11,117 nt of DNA. Source: an uncultured Gallionellaceae bacterium. Its GTDB lineage: Bacteria; Pseudomonadota; Gammaproteobacteria; Burkholderiales; Sulfuricellaceae. This document shows positions 1 to 6,801 of this stretch, piece after piece. The notes below the pieces were generated by a model that saw nothing but the letters and a program-made list of their open reading frames with translations, was not told the DNA's origin and made no database searches. Positions within the stretch are counted from its first letter, which is position 1, and every line of letters starts with the position of its first letter. Both the position numbers and the translations under genes were made by a program. The DNA is taken from NCBI GenBank assembly GCA_937873435.1, contig CALMWM010000402.1:1-11117 (forward strand). The letters are read 5' to 3'.

Positions 1-567
1 AATGCCCAAAACCTGCTGGCAACCCTGGCTGCGCTGCTGGTCAGCGGTGTCGAACTGGATGATGCAGTGCGCGCTTTGGCGCAAGTCGGAGCGGTTGCCG
101 GGCGCCTGCAAAAACTTGGCGGCGAGAAAAAACCACTGGTGGTGGTGGACTATGCCCACACCCCCGATGCGCTGGAAAAAGTATTGCAAACCCTGCGCGA
201 AGTCTCCGCAGGGAAGCTGATCTGCGTCTTCGGCTGCGGCGGTGCGCGCGACAAGGGCAAGCGCCCGTTGATGGGGGAAGTCGCGTCGCGGCTGGCCGAC
301 GAAGTTATCGTCACCAGCGACAACCCGCGCCATGAAGACCCGCAGACGATCATCGCTGAAATCGTCGCAGGGATGAATGCCAACCGCCATGTGATCGAAG
401 ACCGCGCATTGGCGATCGCCGAGGCATTGCGCCGCGCTGCACCGGGCGATGTGGTGCTGGTGGCAGGCAAGGGACACGAGGATTACCAGGAAATCGACGG
501 CAAGCGCTTGCCGTTCTCCGACGTGGAAGTGGCGTCGCGCCTGTTGACGGAGTATGCGCCATGTTGA
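1..567 (+). CDS. murE: UDP-MurNAc-tripeptide synthetase MurE (C-terminal part)
   Basis: This is the 3' part of the ligase that adds meso-diaminopimelate to UDP-MurNAc-L-Ala-D-Glu in the cytoplasm, using ATP. The window opens inside the gene, in frame 1, and 188 residues are visible before the TGA at 565-567. Seen: the end of the central domain (NAQNLLATLAALLVSGVEL, then GRLQ), VVVDYAHTPDALEKVL at the start of the C-terminal domain, FGCGGARDKGKRPLMG, and TSDNPRHEDP. In this family DNPR is the loop that recognises meso-DAP rather than lysine, as expected for a Gram-negative wall. VLVAGKGHEDYQ near the end is also typical. The last 7 nt overlap the start of murF, suggesting translational coupling. 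The start codon and N-terminal domain lie outside the window. Nothing looks broken. Confidence 0.97.
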   Translation, partial: NAQNLLATLAALLVSGVELDDAVRALAQVGAVAGRLQKLGGEKKPLVVVDYAHTPDALEKVLQTLREVSAGKLICVFGCGGARDKGKRPLMGEVASRLADEVIVTSDNPRHEDPQTIIAEIVAGMNANRHVIEDRALAIAEALRRAAPGDVVLVAGKGHEDYQEIDGKRLPFSDVEVASRLLTEYAPC

Positions 568-1922
568 ACTTGAGTAACGCCGCGCAATTGATCGGTGCCG
601 AGCAGCGCGGCGCCGATGCCGAATTTGCAGCGGTGACCACCGACAGCCGGGCGATTGCGCGCGGCGACCTGTTCGTCGCACTGCGCGGCGAACGCTTCGA
701 CGGCCACGACTTCGTCGCGCAGGCGCTGGCGCAGGGGGCTGCCGCCGTGCTGGTGGACCAGGCCGACCCGGCTTGGGGCGAAATTCCGTTGCTGCTGGTA
801 AAAGACACCCGCCTGGCGCTGGGACAGTTGGCGGCGCAATGGCGCCTGCGCCATGACGTCGCGCTGGCGGCGATCACCGGCAGCAGCGGCAAGACCTCGG
901 TCAAGGAAATGCTTCACGCGATCCTGCGCGCCGCAGCCGGCGAGGGCGCAGTGCTGGCGACTGCCGGCAACTTCAACAACGACATCGGCCTGCCTCTGAC
1001 GCTGCTCAAGCTGCGCGCTACGCACCGTTACGCGGTGATCGAGATGGGCATGAACCATCCCGACGAAATCGCCTATCTGTCCGGGCTGGCCAAACCTGCC
1101 GTGGCGCTGATCAACAATGCCCAGGCGGCGCACCTTGCGGGGCTGGGTAGCCTCGAAGCGGTAGCGCGCGCCAAGGGTGAAATCTTCGAAGGGCTGGCCG
1201 CGGATGGGACAGCGGTCATCAACGGCGACGATGCCTACGCCGGCATGTGGCGTGAACTGGCCGGCGCGCGCCGGGTGCTGAGTTTCGGACTCAAACCCGG
1301 CGCCGACGTAAGCGCGACGTTCCAGCTGACGCCGAGCGGCAGCGAGTTGGGCGTCGTAACGCCGCGCGGCAAGTTCGCGGTGAGCCTGCAAGCGCCGGGC
1401 GAACACAATGTGCGCAACGCACTGGCGGCAATCGCTGCGGCAATGGCGCTCGGTATCGACGAGGCAGCCATCGTCCGCGGGCTGGCAGGATTCCAGCCGG
1501 TGAAGGGCCGCCTGCTGGCAAAATCGGCGTTGCATGGCGCTACATTGATCGACGACAGCTACAACGCCAATCCCGGTTCGATGCGCGCCGCGATCGATAC
1601 GCTGTCCCTCTACCCGGGCAACCGGGCGCTGGTACTGGGAGACATGGGCGAATTGGGCATAGATGCGCCGCGCCTGCACCGCGAGATCGGTGAATACGCC
1701 AAACAGGCCGGTATCGAAAAACTCTTCGTGCTCGGCGAACTGAGCCGCGAAACCGCCGTCGGGTTCGGCGTCGGCGCGCGGCACTTCGAATACATCGAGG
1801 ACTTGCTGCACGAAGTCGAAAATCTGCTGGCGCCGGGAGTCACGGTGCTGGTCAAAGGGTCGCGGTTCATGAAGATGGAGCGCGTGGTGAAAAGTCTGGA
1901 AAAGGAGGCAGCATGCTGCTAG
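561..1922 (+). CDS. murF: UDP-MurNAc-tripeptide:D-Ala-D-Ala ligase MurF
   Basis: MurF adds the D-Ala-D-Ala dipeptide made by Ddl to UDP-MurNAc-tripeptide, using ATP, to give the pentapeptide precursor in the cytoplasm. The protein is 453 residues, normal for the family. Seen: an N-terminal substrate-binding domain with VTTDSRAIARGDLFVAL, the P-loop GSSGKT at about residues 107-112, AGNFNNDIGLPLTLL, EMGMNHPDEI, NNAQAAHLAGLGS followed by AKGEIF, GEHNVRNALAA, and a C-terminal domain opening with DDSYNANPGSMRAA and LGDMGELG. The ATG at 561 overlaps the murE stop by 7 nt, and the first residues MLNLSNAAQLIGAE fit the family. The 3' end overlaps mraY by 10 nt. All key motifs are intact, so I expect a functional enzyme. 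Confidence 0.98.
   Translation: MLNLSNAAQLIGAEQRGADAEFAAVTTDSRAIARGDLFVALRGERFDGHDFVAQALAQGAAAVLVDQADPAWGEIPLLLVKDTRLALGQLAAQWRLRHDVALAAITGSSGKTSVKEMLHAILRAAAGEGAVLATAGNFNNDIGLPLTLLKLRATHRYAVIEMGMNHPDEIAYLSGLAKPAVALINNAQAAHLAGLGSLEAVARAKGEIFEGLAADGTAVINGDDAYAGMWRELAGARRVLSFGLKPGADVSATFQLTPSGSELGVVTPRGKFAVSLQAPGEHNVRNALAAIAAAMALGIDEAAIVRGLAGFQPVKGRLLAKSALHGATLIDDSYNANPGSMRAAIDTLSLYPGNRALVLGDMGELGIDAPRLHREIGEYAKQAGIEKLFVLGELSRETAVGFGVGARHFEYIEDLLHEVENLLAPGVTVLVKGSRFMKMERVVKSLEKEAACC
1902..1908 (+). promoter_or_regulatory. Strong Shine-Dalgarno for mraY
   Basis: AAGGAGG lies 4 nt before the ATG at 1913, inside the last codons of murF. It is close to a perfect anti-16S match and fixes the mraY start. 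It suggests that mraY is translated efficiently despite overlapping murF by 10 nt. Confidence 0.8.
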
Positions 1923-2998
1923 CGCTGTTTCACTGGCTGGGACAGGATGTCCGCGCCTTCAATGTGTTCAGCTACATCACGCTGCGCGCGGTGTTGGCCA
2001 CGCTGACCGCGCTGGTGATCTCGTTCATGGTCGGCCCGCTGATGATCAAGAAGCTGACCGCCTACAAGATCGGCCAGGCGGTGCGCGACGATGGTCCGCA
2101 GACCCATTTGATCAAGGCCGGCACCCCGACCATGGGCGGCGCGTTGATCCTGGTAGCGATCGCGATTTCCACCCTGCTGTGGGCCGACCTGCAAAACCAC
2201 TACGTGTGGGTGGTACTGGTCACCACGCTGGGCTTCGGCGTTATCGGCTGGGTCGACGATTACCGCAAGGTGGTACACCGTAATCCCAAGGGGTTGTCGG
2301 CCAGGGCCAAGCTCTTCTGGCAGTCGCTGATCGGCATCGGCGTGGCCGGCTACCTGGCTGCGGTTGCGAGCGTGCCGGCGCAGACCGAGTTGATTGTTCC
2401 CTTCTTCAAGTTGATCGCGATCCCGCTCGGCACGGCCAGCTTCATGGTGCTGACCTACCTAGTTATCGTCGGCAGCAGCAATGCCGTCAACCTGACCGAC
2501 GGTCTCGACGGGCTGGCGATCATGCCGACCGTGATGGTGGCCGGCGCACTGGCAATCTTCGCTTACGTTACCGGACATTTGGTATTCGCCCACTACCTGG
2601 GGATTCCCTACATACCTGGCGCCGGCGAATTGGCGGTGTTCTGCGCCGCGATGGTGGGCGCGGGGCTGGGCTTCCTGTGGTTCAACGCCTATCCCGCCGA
2701 AGTGTTCATGGGCGACGTCGGTGCGCTGGCTCTGGGCGCGGCACTCGGCATCGTCGCGGTGATCGTGCGCCAGGAAATCGTCCTGTTCGTGATGGGCGGG
2801 GTGTTCGTGGTCGAAACGCTGTCGGTGATGTTGCAGGTGGCATCGTTCAAGCTCACCGGGAAACGCATCTTCCGCATGGCGCCGCTGCATCACCACTACG
2901 AATTGAAGGGCTGGAAGGAGAACCAGGTGGTGGTTCGCTTCTGGATCATTTCGATGATGCTGGTACTGGTGGGATTGTCCACCTTGAAATTAAGGTGA
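1913..2998 (+). CDS. mraY: Phospho-MurNAc-pentapeptide translocase MraY
   Basis: MraY is an integral inner-membrane enzyme that transfers phospho-MurNAc-pentapeptide from UDP to undecaprenyl phosphate, making lipid I. The 361 residues match the usual length (about 360 in E. coli). Seen: many hydrophobic helices, GTPTMGGALIL in the cytoplasmic loop, the aspartate pair in VDDYRK (D115, D116), NLTDGLDGLAI, FMGDVGAL with a conserved Asp near residue 268, and the histidine motif APLHHHYELKGWKE (H326-H328). The final helix runs from VRFWIISMM to STLKLR and stops with TGA at 2996-2998. The protein is complete here, yet the same 21-residue tail is encoded again downstream at 3097-3159. The usual mraY-murD stop/start overlap is found at that second copy, not at this stop. 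The present 3' end may therefore be an acquired replacement (inference). Confidence 0.98.
   Translation: MLLALFHWLGQDVRAFNVFSYITLRAVLATLTALVISFMVGPLMIKKLTAYKIGQAVRDDGPQTHLIKAGTPTMGGALILVAIAISTLLWADLQNHYVWVVLVTTLGFGVIGWVDDYRKVVHRNPKGLSARAKLFWQSLIGIGVAGYLAAVASVPAQTELIVPFFKLIAIPLGTASFMVLTYLVIVGSSNAVNLTDGLDGLAIMPTVMVAGALAIFAYVTGHLVFAHYLGIPYIPGAGELAVFCAAMVGAGLGFLWFNAYPAEVFMGDVGALALGAALGIVAVIVRQEIVLFVMGGVFVVETLSVMLQVASFKLTGKRIFRMAPLHHHYELKGWKENQVVVRFWIISMMLVLVGLSTLKLR
2933..2998 (+). repeat. mraY 3'-end, copy 1 (in-frame functional tail)
   Basis: These are the last 21 codons plus stop of mraY. They repeat at 3097-3162 with identical amino acids. By direct comparison, 14 of 66 nucleotides differ across 10 codons and every difference is silent, including Ser TCG against AGC. 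The first 14 nt (GTTCGCTTCTGGAT) are identical in both copies. This copy is joined to the mraY reading frame. Confidence 0.93.
2992..2995 (+). promoter_or_regulatory. Shine-Dalgarno-like AAGG before the small ORF
   Basis: AAGG, within TAAGGTGA at the very end of mraY, sits 5 nt before the ATG at 3001. It would allow ribosomes that finish mraY to restart at once. The match is short, so this is suggestive only. Confidence 0.4.
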
Positions 2999-3000
2999 AT

Positions 3001-3162
3001 ATGGTGGAAGCGAACAACTGGCAGGTTGGGGGGAGGCTAACGCGAGCAAAGCGAGCGTTAAGCGCACTGGTGCGCGGCCGACACCAGAACCTGACAGTTC
3101 GCTTCTGGATTATTAGCATGATGCTGGTGCTGGTCGGACTTTCGACGCTGAAACTGAGATGA
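3001..3162 (+). CDS. Possible 53-residue membrane peptide, MraY-tail ORF
   Basis: An ATG 2 nt after the mraY stop opens a 53-codon frame ending at TGA 3160-3162, which overlaps the murD start as ATGA. Residues 1-31 match nothing I recognise and are basic (R12, R15, K17, R18, R25, R27). Residues 33-53 repeat the last transmembrane helix of MraY exactly. The peptide would be a single-pass protein, cytoplasmic end positive. For a real gene: a plausible Shine-Dalgarno sequence, tight coupling to both neighbours, and a helix conserved in amino acids despite many silent changes. Against: the first half coincides with a hairpin-forming sequence and may be arbitrary, and the second half may simply be the original mraY end left behind after an insertion. 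Even then, translating it could carry ribosomes from mraY to murD. I cannot choose between a gene and a translated remnant. Confidence 0.35.
   Translation: MVEANNWQVGGRLTRAKRALSALVRGRHQNLTVRFWIISMMLVLVGLSTLKLR
3010..3102. repeat. Imperfect inverted repeat with two inner hairpins
   Basis: The outer arms are 3010-3027 and 3088-3102. GCGAAC pairs with GTTCGC, and AACTGGCAGGTT matches the reverse complement of AACCTGACAGTT except for one mismatch and a 3-nt bulge where the segments join. Inside lie TAACGC/GCGTTA (3038-3043 with 3055-3060) and GCGCAC-TG-GTGCGC (3062-3075). The RNA could fold as a three-way junction. The 3' outer arm runs into the first bases of the second mraY tail. It has no run of T, so it is not an ordinary terminator. 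It resembles the remains of a small palindromic mobile element or a structured spacer; the family is unknown to me. Confidence 0.6.
3097..3162 (+). repeat. mraY 3'-end, copy 2 (out of the mraY frame)
   Basis: This second copy of the mraY tail lies 164 bp after the first and in a different frame from mraY. Its TGA overlaps the murD ATG as ATGA, the arrangement seen at most junctions in this cluster. It is therefore probably the original chromosomal 3' end, with copy 1 being the newcomer (inference). Confidence 0.85.
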
Positions 3163-4571
3163 AACTGGAGCTTCGGGATAAACAGGTGTTGGTGCTCGGG
3201 CTGGGCGATACCGGCCTGTCGCTGGCACGCTGGCTGGCGCGGCAGGGCGCACGGGTGAGCGTGGCCGACAGCCGCGCCGTGCCGCCGCACGTCGACAAGC
3301 TGCGCACCGAAGTCCCGGATGCGATACTGGTTTGCGGCCCCTACCGCCAGCTGGATTTTGACGCGGCACAGCTGATCGCGATCAGCCCCGGCGTACCGCT
3401 GGCCGAGCCGCTGGTCGCAGAAGCAGTAAAACGCGGCATTCCGGTAGTGGGCGATGTCGAACTATTCGCGCAAGCGCTACATCAACTCAACACTCAACAC
3501 TCAACACTCAACACTGCTGTTCTCGCGATTACCGGTTCCAACGGTAAGAGCACCGTCACCGAAATGGTCGGGGCGATGTGCCGCAAGGCCGGTCTGAACA
3601 CCGTGGTGGCGGGCAACATCGGCCTGCCGGTGCTGGATGCACTTGGCGAGGCCGAGCGCAATAAGATTGCTCCCGACGTATACGTGCTGGAACTCTCCAG
3701 TTTCCAGCTGGAAACCACCGCAAGCCTGAACCCGGATGCAGCAACCGTGCTCAACGTCAGCGAAGACCATCTCGACCGCTATCCCGGCATGGCTGAATAC
3801 GCCGCCGCCAAGGCACGCATTTTCGTGGGCGACGGCGTCCAGGTGCTGAATCGTGAAGATGCTCTCAGTTCCGGCATGGCATTGGCTGGCCGCAAGATCA
3901 GCACCTTCGGCCTGGATGCCGCGCAAGGGGCTGACGATTGGGGGCTGCGCCAGGTCGACGGCGAGATTTGGTTGGCTCACGGCGCGGAAAATTTGATGAA
4001 GGCCGGCGAATTGCCTCTGGCCGGTCTGCACAATGCCGCCAACGCATTGGCAGCACTGGCTTTGTGCGCAGCGCTGGGCCTGCCGCCGGCGCCGCTGTTG
4101 GCCGCGTTGCGCGAATTCAAAGGCTTGCCGCACCGCGTCGAGTTCGTCGCGGAGATCGGCGGCGCGACATACTACGACGATTCCAAGGGTACCAACGTCG
4201 GTGCCACCGTGGCAGCGATTTCCGGCTTCTCCAGCAAGCCCGGCAAGGTGGTGCTGCTCGCCGGCGGCGACGGCAAGGGACAGGATTTCAGCCCGTTGCG
4301 CGCGGCGGTGGCGAGCCATGCGCGGGCGGTGGTATTGATCGGGCGCGACGGGCCGAAGATCGGCACGGTACTGGAAGGTTGCGGCGTGCCACTGATCAGC
4401 GCAAGCACTTTGGAGGAAGCCGTGGCGCTGGCCGCCGGCTATGCGCAAAGCGGCGATGCGGTGCTGTTATCGCCAGCCTGCGCCAGTTGGGACATGTTCA
4501 GGAACTACGCCCACCGGGCGCAAGTGTTCATCGCCGCAGTGCAGCGTCTGGCTAGGGGAGGGCAGCCGTGA
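3159..4571 (+). CDS. murD: UDP-MurNAc-L-alanine:D-glutamate ligase MurD
   Basis: MurD adds D-glutamate to UDP-MurNAc-L-Ala in the cytoplasm using ATP. The 470 residues exceed the 438 of E. coli MurD. Seen: the N-terminal UDP-binding domain with VLGLGDTGLSLARWL, ISPGVPLAEP, the ATP loop GSNGKST at residues 126-132, ELSSFQLETT, NVSEDHLDRYPGM, HRVEFVAEIGGATYYDDSKG at the C-terminal domain, LLAGGDGKGQDF, and SPACASWDMF near the end. The ATG at 3159 overlaps the preceding TGA, and GATACCGGC follows early as in the family. Oddity: residues about 110-119, in the linker just before the ATP loop, are encoded by four tandem copies of a 7-bp unit. This gives a Gln/Asn/Ser/Thr-rich stretch in place of an ordinary linker. 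The frame is intact, so the gene is probably functional. It overlaps ftsW by 4 nt. Confidence 0.97.
   Translation: MKLELRDKQVLVLGLGDTGLSLARWLARQGARVSVADSRAVPPHVDKLRTEVPDAILVCGPYRQLDFDAAQLIAISPGVPLAEPLVAEAVKRGIPVVGDVELFAQALHQLNTQHSTLNTAVLAITGSNGKSTVTEMVGAMCRKAGLNTVVAGNIGLPVLDALGEAERNKIAPDVYVLELSSFQLETTASLNPDAATVLNVSEDHLDRYPGMAEYAAAKARIFVGDGVQVLNREDALSSGMALAGRKISTFGLDAAQGADDWGLRQVDGEIWLAHGAENLMKAGELPLAGLHNAANALAALALCAALGLPPAPLLAALREFKGLPHRVEFVAEIGGATYYDDSKGTNVGATVAAISGFSSKPGKVVLLAGGDGKGQDFSPLRAAVASHARAVVLIGRDGPKIGTVLEGCGVPLISASTLEEAVALAAGYAQSGDAVLLSPACASWDMFRNYAHRAQVFIAAVQRLARGGQP
3487..3514 (+). repeat. Four tandem copies of a 7-bp unit inside murD
   Basis: The unit TCAACAC occurs four times in perfect head-to-tail order, preceded by a partial copy (ATCAAC at 3481-3486). 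It encodes part of the linker (LNTQHSTLNT) before the P-loop of MurD. Seven is not a multiple of three, so gain or loss of one unit would shift the murD frame. The tract is richer in A than the surrounding DNA, which suggests later acquisition or expansion. Confidence 0.92.
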
Positions 4572-5734
4572 GCTACACCACCTCGCCCCTCGCCGCACCC
4601 CATGCCCGCCCGGATTACGACCGCGCGCTGCTGTGGATCACCATCCTGCTGCTGGGCTTCGGGCTGGTGATGGTGTACTCGGCGTCGATTGCGATCGCTG
4701 CGGGCGACCGCCATACCGGCCACCAGGAAACCTATTTCCTGGTGCGCCATGCGGCTTATCTGGCGGTGGCGATGCTCGCCGGTTTCGCGGTATTCCAGAT
4801 CCCGTTGCGAGCCTGGCAGGAAGCCGCGCCCTATCTTTTCATGTTCGGCATCTTGCTGCTGGCGCTGGTGCTGATTCCGGGGGTCGGCCGCGAGGTCAAC
4901 GGCAGTCGGCGCTGGCTGTCCCTGGTCGTGGTGAATTTGCAGCCATCCGAACTGATGAAGTTGTTCGCGGTGATGTACGCCGCCGATTACACGGTCCGCA
5001 AGGCGGCCTACATGGACGATTTCAAGCGTGGCTTCCTGCCGATGTTGCTGGTGATGCTGCTGGTCGGCGGCTTGCTGTTGCGCGAGCCGGATTTCGGCGC
5101 CTTCGCGGTGATCACCGCGATTGCCATGTCGGCGTTGTTCCTCGGCGGTCTGCACTGGAAGCAACTGGCCGGGCTGGTAGTGCTGCTGGTGGTCGGCTTT
5201 CTGCTGCTGATCTGGACTTCGCCCTACCGGATGCAGCGCATCATTGGTTTCATGGACCCGTGGGCCGACCCGTTCGGCAAGGGCTACCAGTTGAGCCACG
5301 CATTGATCGCCTTCGGACGCGGCGAATGGTTCGGCGTGGGACTGGGCGGCAGCGTGGAAAAACTGTTCTACCTGCCCGAGGCGCATACCGACTTCCTGCT
5401 CGCAGTGATCGCCGAGGAGCTGGGTTTCGCCGGCGTCAGCGTGGTGTTGACCCTGTTCGCCTGGCTGACCTTGCGCGCCTTTGCCATCGGCAAGCAGTCG
5501 GCCGGCCTGGACCGCTATTTTTCCGCACTGGTCGCTTACGGCATCGGCGTATGGCTGGGGGTGCAGTCGATTATCAACATGGGCGTGAATATGGGCGTGC
5601 TGCCGACCAAGGGCTTGACCCTGCCGCTGCTGTCTTTCGGCGGCAGCGGCGTGGTTGCCAACTGCGCGGCGATCGGCGTACTGCTGCGGGTGGATTGGGA
5701 AGCGCGACAAGTCCAGAAAGGTTACACGCTATGA
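4568..5734 (+). CDS. ftsW: Septal peptidoglycan polymerase FtsW (SEDS family)
   Basis: FtsW is a multi-pass inner-membrane glycosyltransferase that polymerises lipid II at the division septum together with FtsI. The 388 residues fit the family. Seen: a short cytoplasmic N-terminus, then YDRALLWITILLLGFGLVMV as the first helix, GVGREVNGSRRWL, LQPSELMKL, REPDFGAF, MDPWADPFGKGYQL, PEAHTDFLLAVIAEELGF, and the signature GVLPTKGLTLPLLSFGGSG. The Asp of HTDF (D275) corresponds to the essential catalytic-loop Asp of SEDS enzymes. The start is a GTG at 4568 forming a GTGA overlap with the murD stop, preceded by GGGGAGGG at 4555-4562. The stop overlaps murG by 4 nt. Roles are from family knowledge; the motifs are seen directly. 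Confidence 0.97.
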   Translation: MSYTTSPLAAPHARPDYDRALLWITILLLGFGLVMVYSASIAIAAGDRHTGHQETYFLVRHAAYLAVAMLAGFAVFQIPLRAWQEAAPYLFMFGILLLALVLIPGVGREVNGSRRWLSLVVVNLQPSELMKLFAVMYAADYTVRKAAYMDDFKRGFLPMLLVMLLVGGLLLREPDFGAFAVITAIAMSALFLGGLHWKQLAGLVVLLVVGFLLLIWTSPYRMQRIIGFMDPWADPFGKGYQLSHALIAFGRGEWFGVGLGGSVEKLFYLPEAHTDFLLAVIAEELGFAGVSVVLTLFAWLTLRAFAIGKQSAGLDRYFSALVAYGIGVWLGVQSIINMGVNMGVLPTKGLTLPLLSFGGSGVVANCAAIGVLLRVDWEARQVQKGYTL

Positions 5735-6801
5735 GCCGCACCATCCTGATCATGGCAGGCGGCACCGGCGGCCACGTGTTCCCCGCGCTGGCAGTGGCCG
5801 ATGCATTGCGCGAGCAGGGCTGGGACATCGTCTGGCTGGGCACGCCGGGCGGCATGGAAACGCGGCTGGTGCCTGAGAAAGGCTACCGCATGGAGTTCGT
5901 GCGCTTCGGCGGAGTGCGCGGCAAGGGGGTTATGCGTTTGGTGACCCTGCCGGTGCAATTGCTGCTGGCGTTCGCGCAGAGCATCGGTGTGTTGTTGCGG
6001 GTGCGCCCCGACGTAGTGTTGGGGATGGGCGGCTTCACGGCATTTCCCGGCGGGTTGATGACGGCGCTGTTGGCCAGGCCGCTGGTGATCCACGAACAGA
6101 ACTCCATCGCCGGGATGACCAACCGGGTGCTGGCGCGGATTGCGGACAAAGTGCTGACCGCATTCCCGGCGACCTTCGGCGGCAAACTGAAAGAACAAAC
6201 CGTGGGCAACCCGGTGCGCGCCGACATCGCTGCCTTGCCTGCACCCGAGCAACGTTTTGCCGGGCGCAGTGGCCGTCTGCGCTTACTGGTGGTCGGCGGC
6301 AGCCTGGGCGCGATGGTGCTCAACGAAACGTTGCCGCAGGCGCTGGCATTGTTGCCCGAAGCGCAACGCCCCGAAGTGATCCACCAGTCGGGTACCAAGC
6401 AGCTGGAAGCGCTGCGTGCGAATTATGCAACTGCCGGGGTCGTGGCGGACACCCGTGCATTCATCGACGACATGGCGTCGTTGTATGACTGGTGCGACCT
6501 GATGGTGTGTCGCGCCGGTGCACTGACGCTGGCGGAGATCGCCGCGGCAGGCGTGGCAAGCGTGCTGGTGCCCTATCCCCACGCGGTGGACGACCACCAG
6601 ACGCATAACGCGCGCTACCTGAGCGACAACGCGGCGGCGCTGCTGCTGCCGCAACCGGAACTGAACGCCGAGAAACTGGCGGAGCTGTTGAAATCGTTCA
6701 CCCGCGACAAGTTGCTGGCGATGGCGCAAGCCGCGCGTAAGTTGGCGAAGCCGGATGCGACGGCGGATGTGGCGAAGATTTGCATGGAGTTGGCAGGATG
6801 A
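5731..6801 (+). CDS. murG: Lipid II-forming GlcNAc transferase MurG
   Basis: MurG adds GlcNAc from UDP-GlcNAc to lipid I at the cytoplasmic face of the inner membrane, making lipid II. The 356 residues are typical (E. coli 355). Seen: GGTGGHVFPALAVADALRE at residues 10-28, GMGGFTAFPGG, HEQNSIAGMTNRVLA, GNPVRADIA, VVGGSLGAMVLNETLP, the C-terminal donor-binding segment CRAGALTLAEIAAAGVAS, and VPYPHAVDDHQTHNARYL. The ATG at 5731 forms ATGA with the ftsW stop, and AGAAAGG sits about 9 nt upstream. The same frame stays open far upstream across ftsW, but that is an accident of high GC content. The family N-terminus (MSRTILIMAGGTGGH) decides the start. The gene ends in a 4-nt overlap with murC. Confidence 0.98.
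   Translation: MSRTILIMAGGTGGHVFPALAVADALREQGWDIVWLGTPGGMETRLVPEKGYRMEFVRFGGVRGKGVMRLVTLPVQLLLAFAQSIGVLLRVRPDVVLGMGGFTAFPGGLMTALLARPLVIHEQNSIAGMTNRVLARIADKVLTAFPATFGGKLKEQTVGNPVRADIAALPAPEQRFAGRSGRLRLLVVGGSLGAMVLNETLPQALALLPEAQRPEVIHQSGTKQLEALRANYATAGVVADTRAFIDDMASLYDWCDLMVCRAGALTLAEIAAAGVASVLVPYPHAVDDHQTHNARYLSDNAAALLLPQPELNAEKLAELLKSFTRDKLLAMAQAARKLAKPDATADVAKICMELAG

Noticed and set aside
483..1811. Long antisense open frame of 442 codons over murF, with similar ones at 4505-5710, 6615-7859 and 7861-9186
   Set aside because: They mirror conserved sense genes, are rich in His, Gln and Arg, and carry no recognisable motif. GC-rich third positions leave antisense frames open by chance.
3031..3063. 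Integron attC-like core (CTAAC ... GTTAAGC)
   Set aside because: The GTTAAGC resembles an attC core, but the whole palindrome is much shorter than known attC sites, and there is no integrase or cassette.
3010..3102. tRNA or Rho-independent terminator in the mraY-murD gap
   Set aside because: There is no acceptor stem or anticodon arm arrangement of a tRNA and no T run after the stems. Transcription must continue into the essential genes downstream.
4441..5730. Open frame running through ftsW into murG, giving an apparent 786-residue protein
   Set aside because: The upstream part has an Arg/Gly/Ala-rich composition typical of an alternative frame in GC-rich DNA and overlaps the clear ftsW gene. 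MurG has its own ATG and family N-terminus at 5731.
6780..6797. TTG at 6780 as the murC start
   Set aside because: It would overlap murG by 22 nt and add residues not typical of MurC. The ATG at 6798 has the ATGA overlap shared by the neighbouring genes.
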